6,718 nucleotides of DNA, from contig JAKORQ010000445.1 of assembly GCA_029777755.1 (NCBI GenBank), positions 1 through 6,718 on the forward strand, read 5' to 3'. This stretch comes from Planctomycetota bacterium (GTDB lineage: Bacteria > Planctomycetota > Phycisphaerae > Tepidisphaerales > Tepidisphaeraceae). Both the position numbers and the translations under genes were made by a program. This document shows positions 6,238-6,718 of this stretch, one piece after another. The stretch's first letter is position 1. Every line of letters starts with the position of its first letter. Under the pieces are notes generated by a model that was given only the letters and a program-made list of their open reading frames with translations, was not told the DNA's origin and searched no databases.

Positions 6238-6718
6238 TCCTCTGCGTCGACCAGTCAGGATCGATGCTCACCAGCGTGGTCTATTCCGCCATCTTTGGCG
6301 CGGTCATGGCGTCGTTGCCCTCGGTCAGCACGCGGATCGTCCTGTTTGATACGTCGGTTGTCGACATGACCGATGTCCTGGACGACCCGGTGGAACTGCT
6401 GTCTGCGGCTCAACTTGGCGGCGGGACGGATATCAACCGTGCCCTGGCATATTGCCAGTCCCAGGTTGCCCGCCCCGCGGACACGATATTGGTCCTGATC
6501 AGCGACCTGTATGAAGGCGGCATTCGAGAGGAACTTCTGAAGCGCGCCGCCTCACTCAAGGCCTCAGGAGTGCAGTTCATCACCCTGCTTGCCCTCAGCG
6601 ACGACGGCACACCCTCCTATGACCATGAGATCGCCGCGGCGCTGGCAGCCATGGATGTGCCTGCCTTTGCATGCACGCCGGATCTGTTCCCGGACCTGAT
6701 GGCGACCGCGATCAACCG
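6054..6718 (+). CDS. VWA domain protein (CoxE-like), 5'-truncated and running off the window
   Basis: The frame is open to the window end, with ATG 6054 the first ATG; family-like sequence already begins upstream at LQRKLDQPM (about 6030), so the natural N-terminus has probably been lost. MRQAIKGALNRAARNRRPRH and IDWPRTILANLHHYQP precede the VWA domain. All three parts of the metal-ion-dependent adhesion site are present: DQSGS (D66, S68, S70 counted from ATG 6054), T125 in GGGTDI, and D151 in LISDLYEGG. The end FACTPDLFPDLMATAIN resembles the family C-terminus, so the stop is probably only a few codons beyond the window. VWA proteins of this type pair with MoxR AAA+ ATPases and act as metal-dependent binding or chaperone-like partners. 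Relatives are about 370-400 residues, so perhaps 150 N-terminal residues are missing. It overlaps the end of the SWIM ORF in a different frame and has no evident RBS. Confidence 0.75.
   Translation, partial: MRQAIKGALNRAARNRRPRHNEIDWPRTILANLHHYQPQYKTIIPEKRIGFGRKRSSLRDVILCVDQSGSMLTSVVYSAIFGAVMASLPSVSTRIVLFDTSVVDMTDVLDDPVELLSAAQLGGGTDINRALAYCQSQVARPADTILVLISDLYEGGIREELLKRAASLKASGVQFITLLALSDDGTPSYDHEIAAALAAMDVPAFACTPDLFPDLMATAIN

Overview
The window carries DNA-repair and stress-type genes of a moderately GC-rich bacterium, all on the + strand. The 5' two thirds are an imuB-dnaE2 mutagenesis cassette: a Y-family polymerase-like ImuB whose 5' end lies outside the window, followed 23 bp later by the error-prone replicative-type polymerase DnaE2. 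The 3' third holds a short SWIM zinc-finger gene and, out of frame with it, most of a von Willebrand factor A (VWA) domain gene that runs off the window. The lineage cannot be fixed from the sequence. An imuB-dnaE2 cassette, a four-helix-bundle element and SWIM/VWA genes would fit Planctomycetes, Acidobacteria, Verrucomicrobia or Proteobacteria; a planctomycete-like source is only a guess.

The most striking feature is inside dnaE2. A stretch of about 0.6 kb (about 3446-4042) interrupts the polymerase about 23 residues after its third catalytic aspartate, in a loop between the motif KVDCLGLGMLT and the conserved PPEDPAVYDM block. It is bounded by a perfect 37-bp inverted repeat made of 8-bp GGCACGAA-type units. 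In another frame it encodes a four-helix-bundle protein of the S23/23S-rRNA intervening-sequence family (core IRRAAISIPSNIAEGYGR). The DnaE2 frame stays open through all 199 codons of the insert, giving a 1294-residue ORF where about 1050-1100 is usual. A selfish or rRNA-type intervening sequence therefore sits in frame in a protein gene, and the same DNA reads as protein in two frames. The nested ORF ends in an ATGA overlap with a DnaE2-frame Met codon. The product may be an interrupted polymerase carrying an insert loop, an mRNA cut at the hairpin, or a split polymerase; the sequence alone does not decide.

Downstream, the SWIM protein keeps its first 150 or so residues (including CxCx6CxH) and then runs out of frame into VWA-coding DNA near 6027. 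SWIM and VWA genes of these families normally sit at separate places in an operon with a MoxR-type ATPase and other genes, so this looks like a deletion that fused the front of the SWIM gene to the back of the VWA gene in a different frame.

Functionally, ImuB would act as the clamp-binding adaptor and DnaE2 as the lesion-bypass polymerase of an SOS mutasome. The start of that operon, any imuA and any LexA box would lie upstream of the window. The SWIM/VWA pair looks like an unrelated, possibly damaged module.
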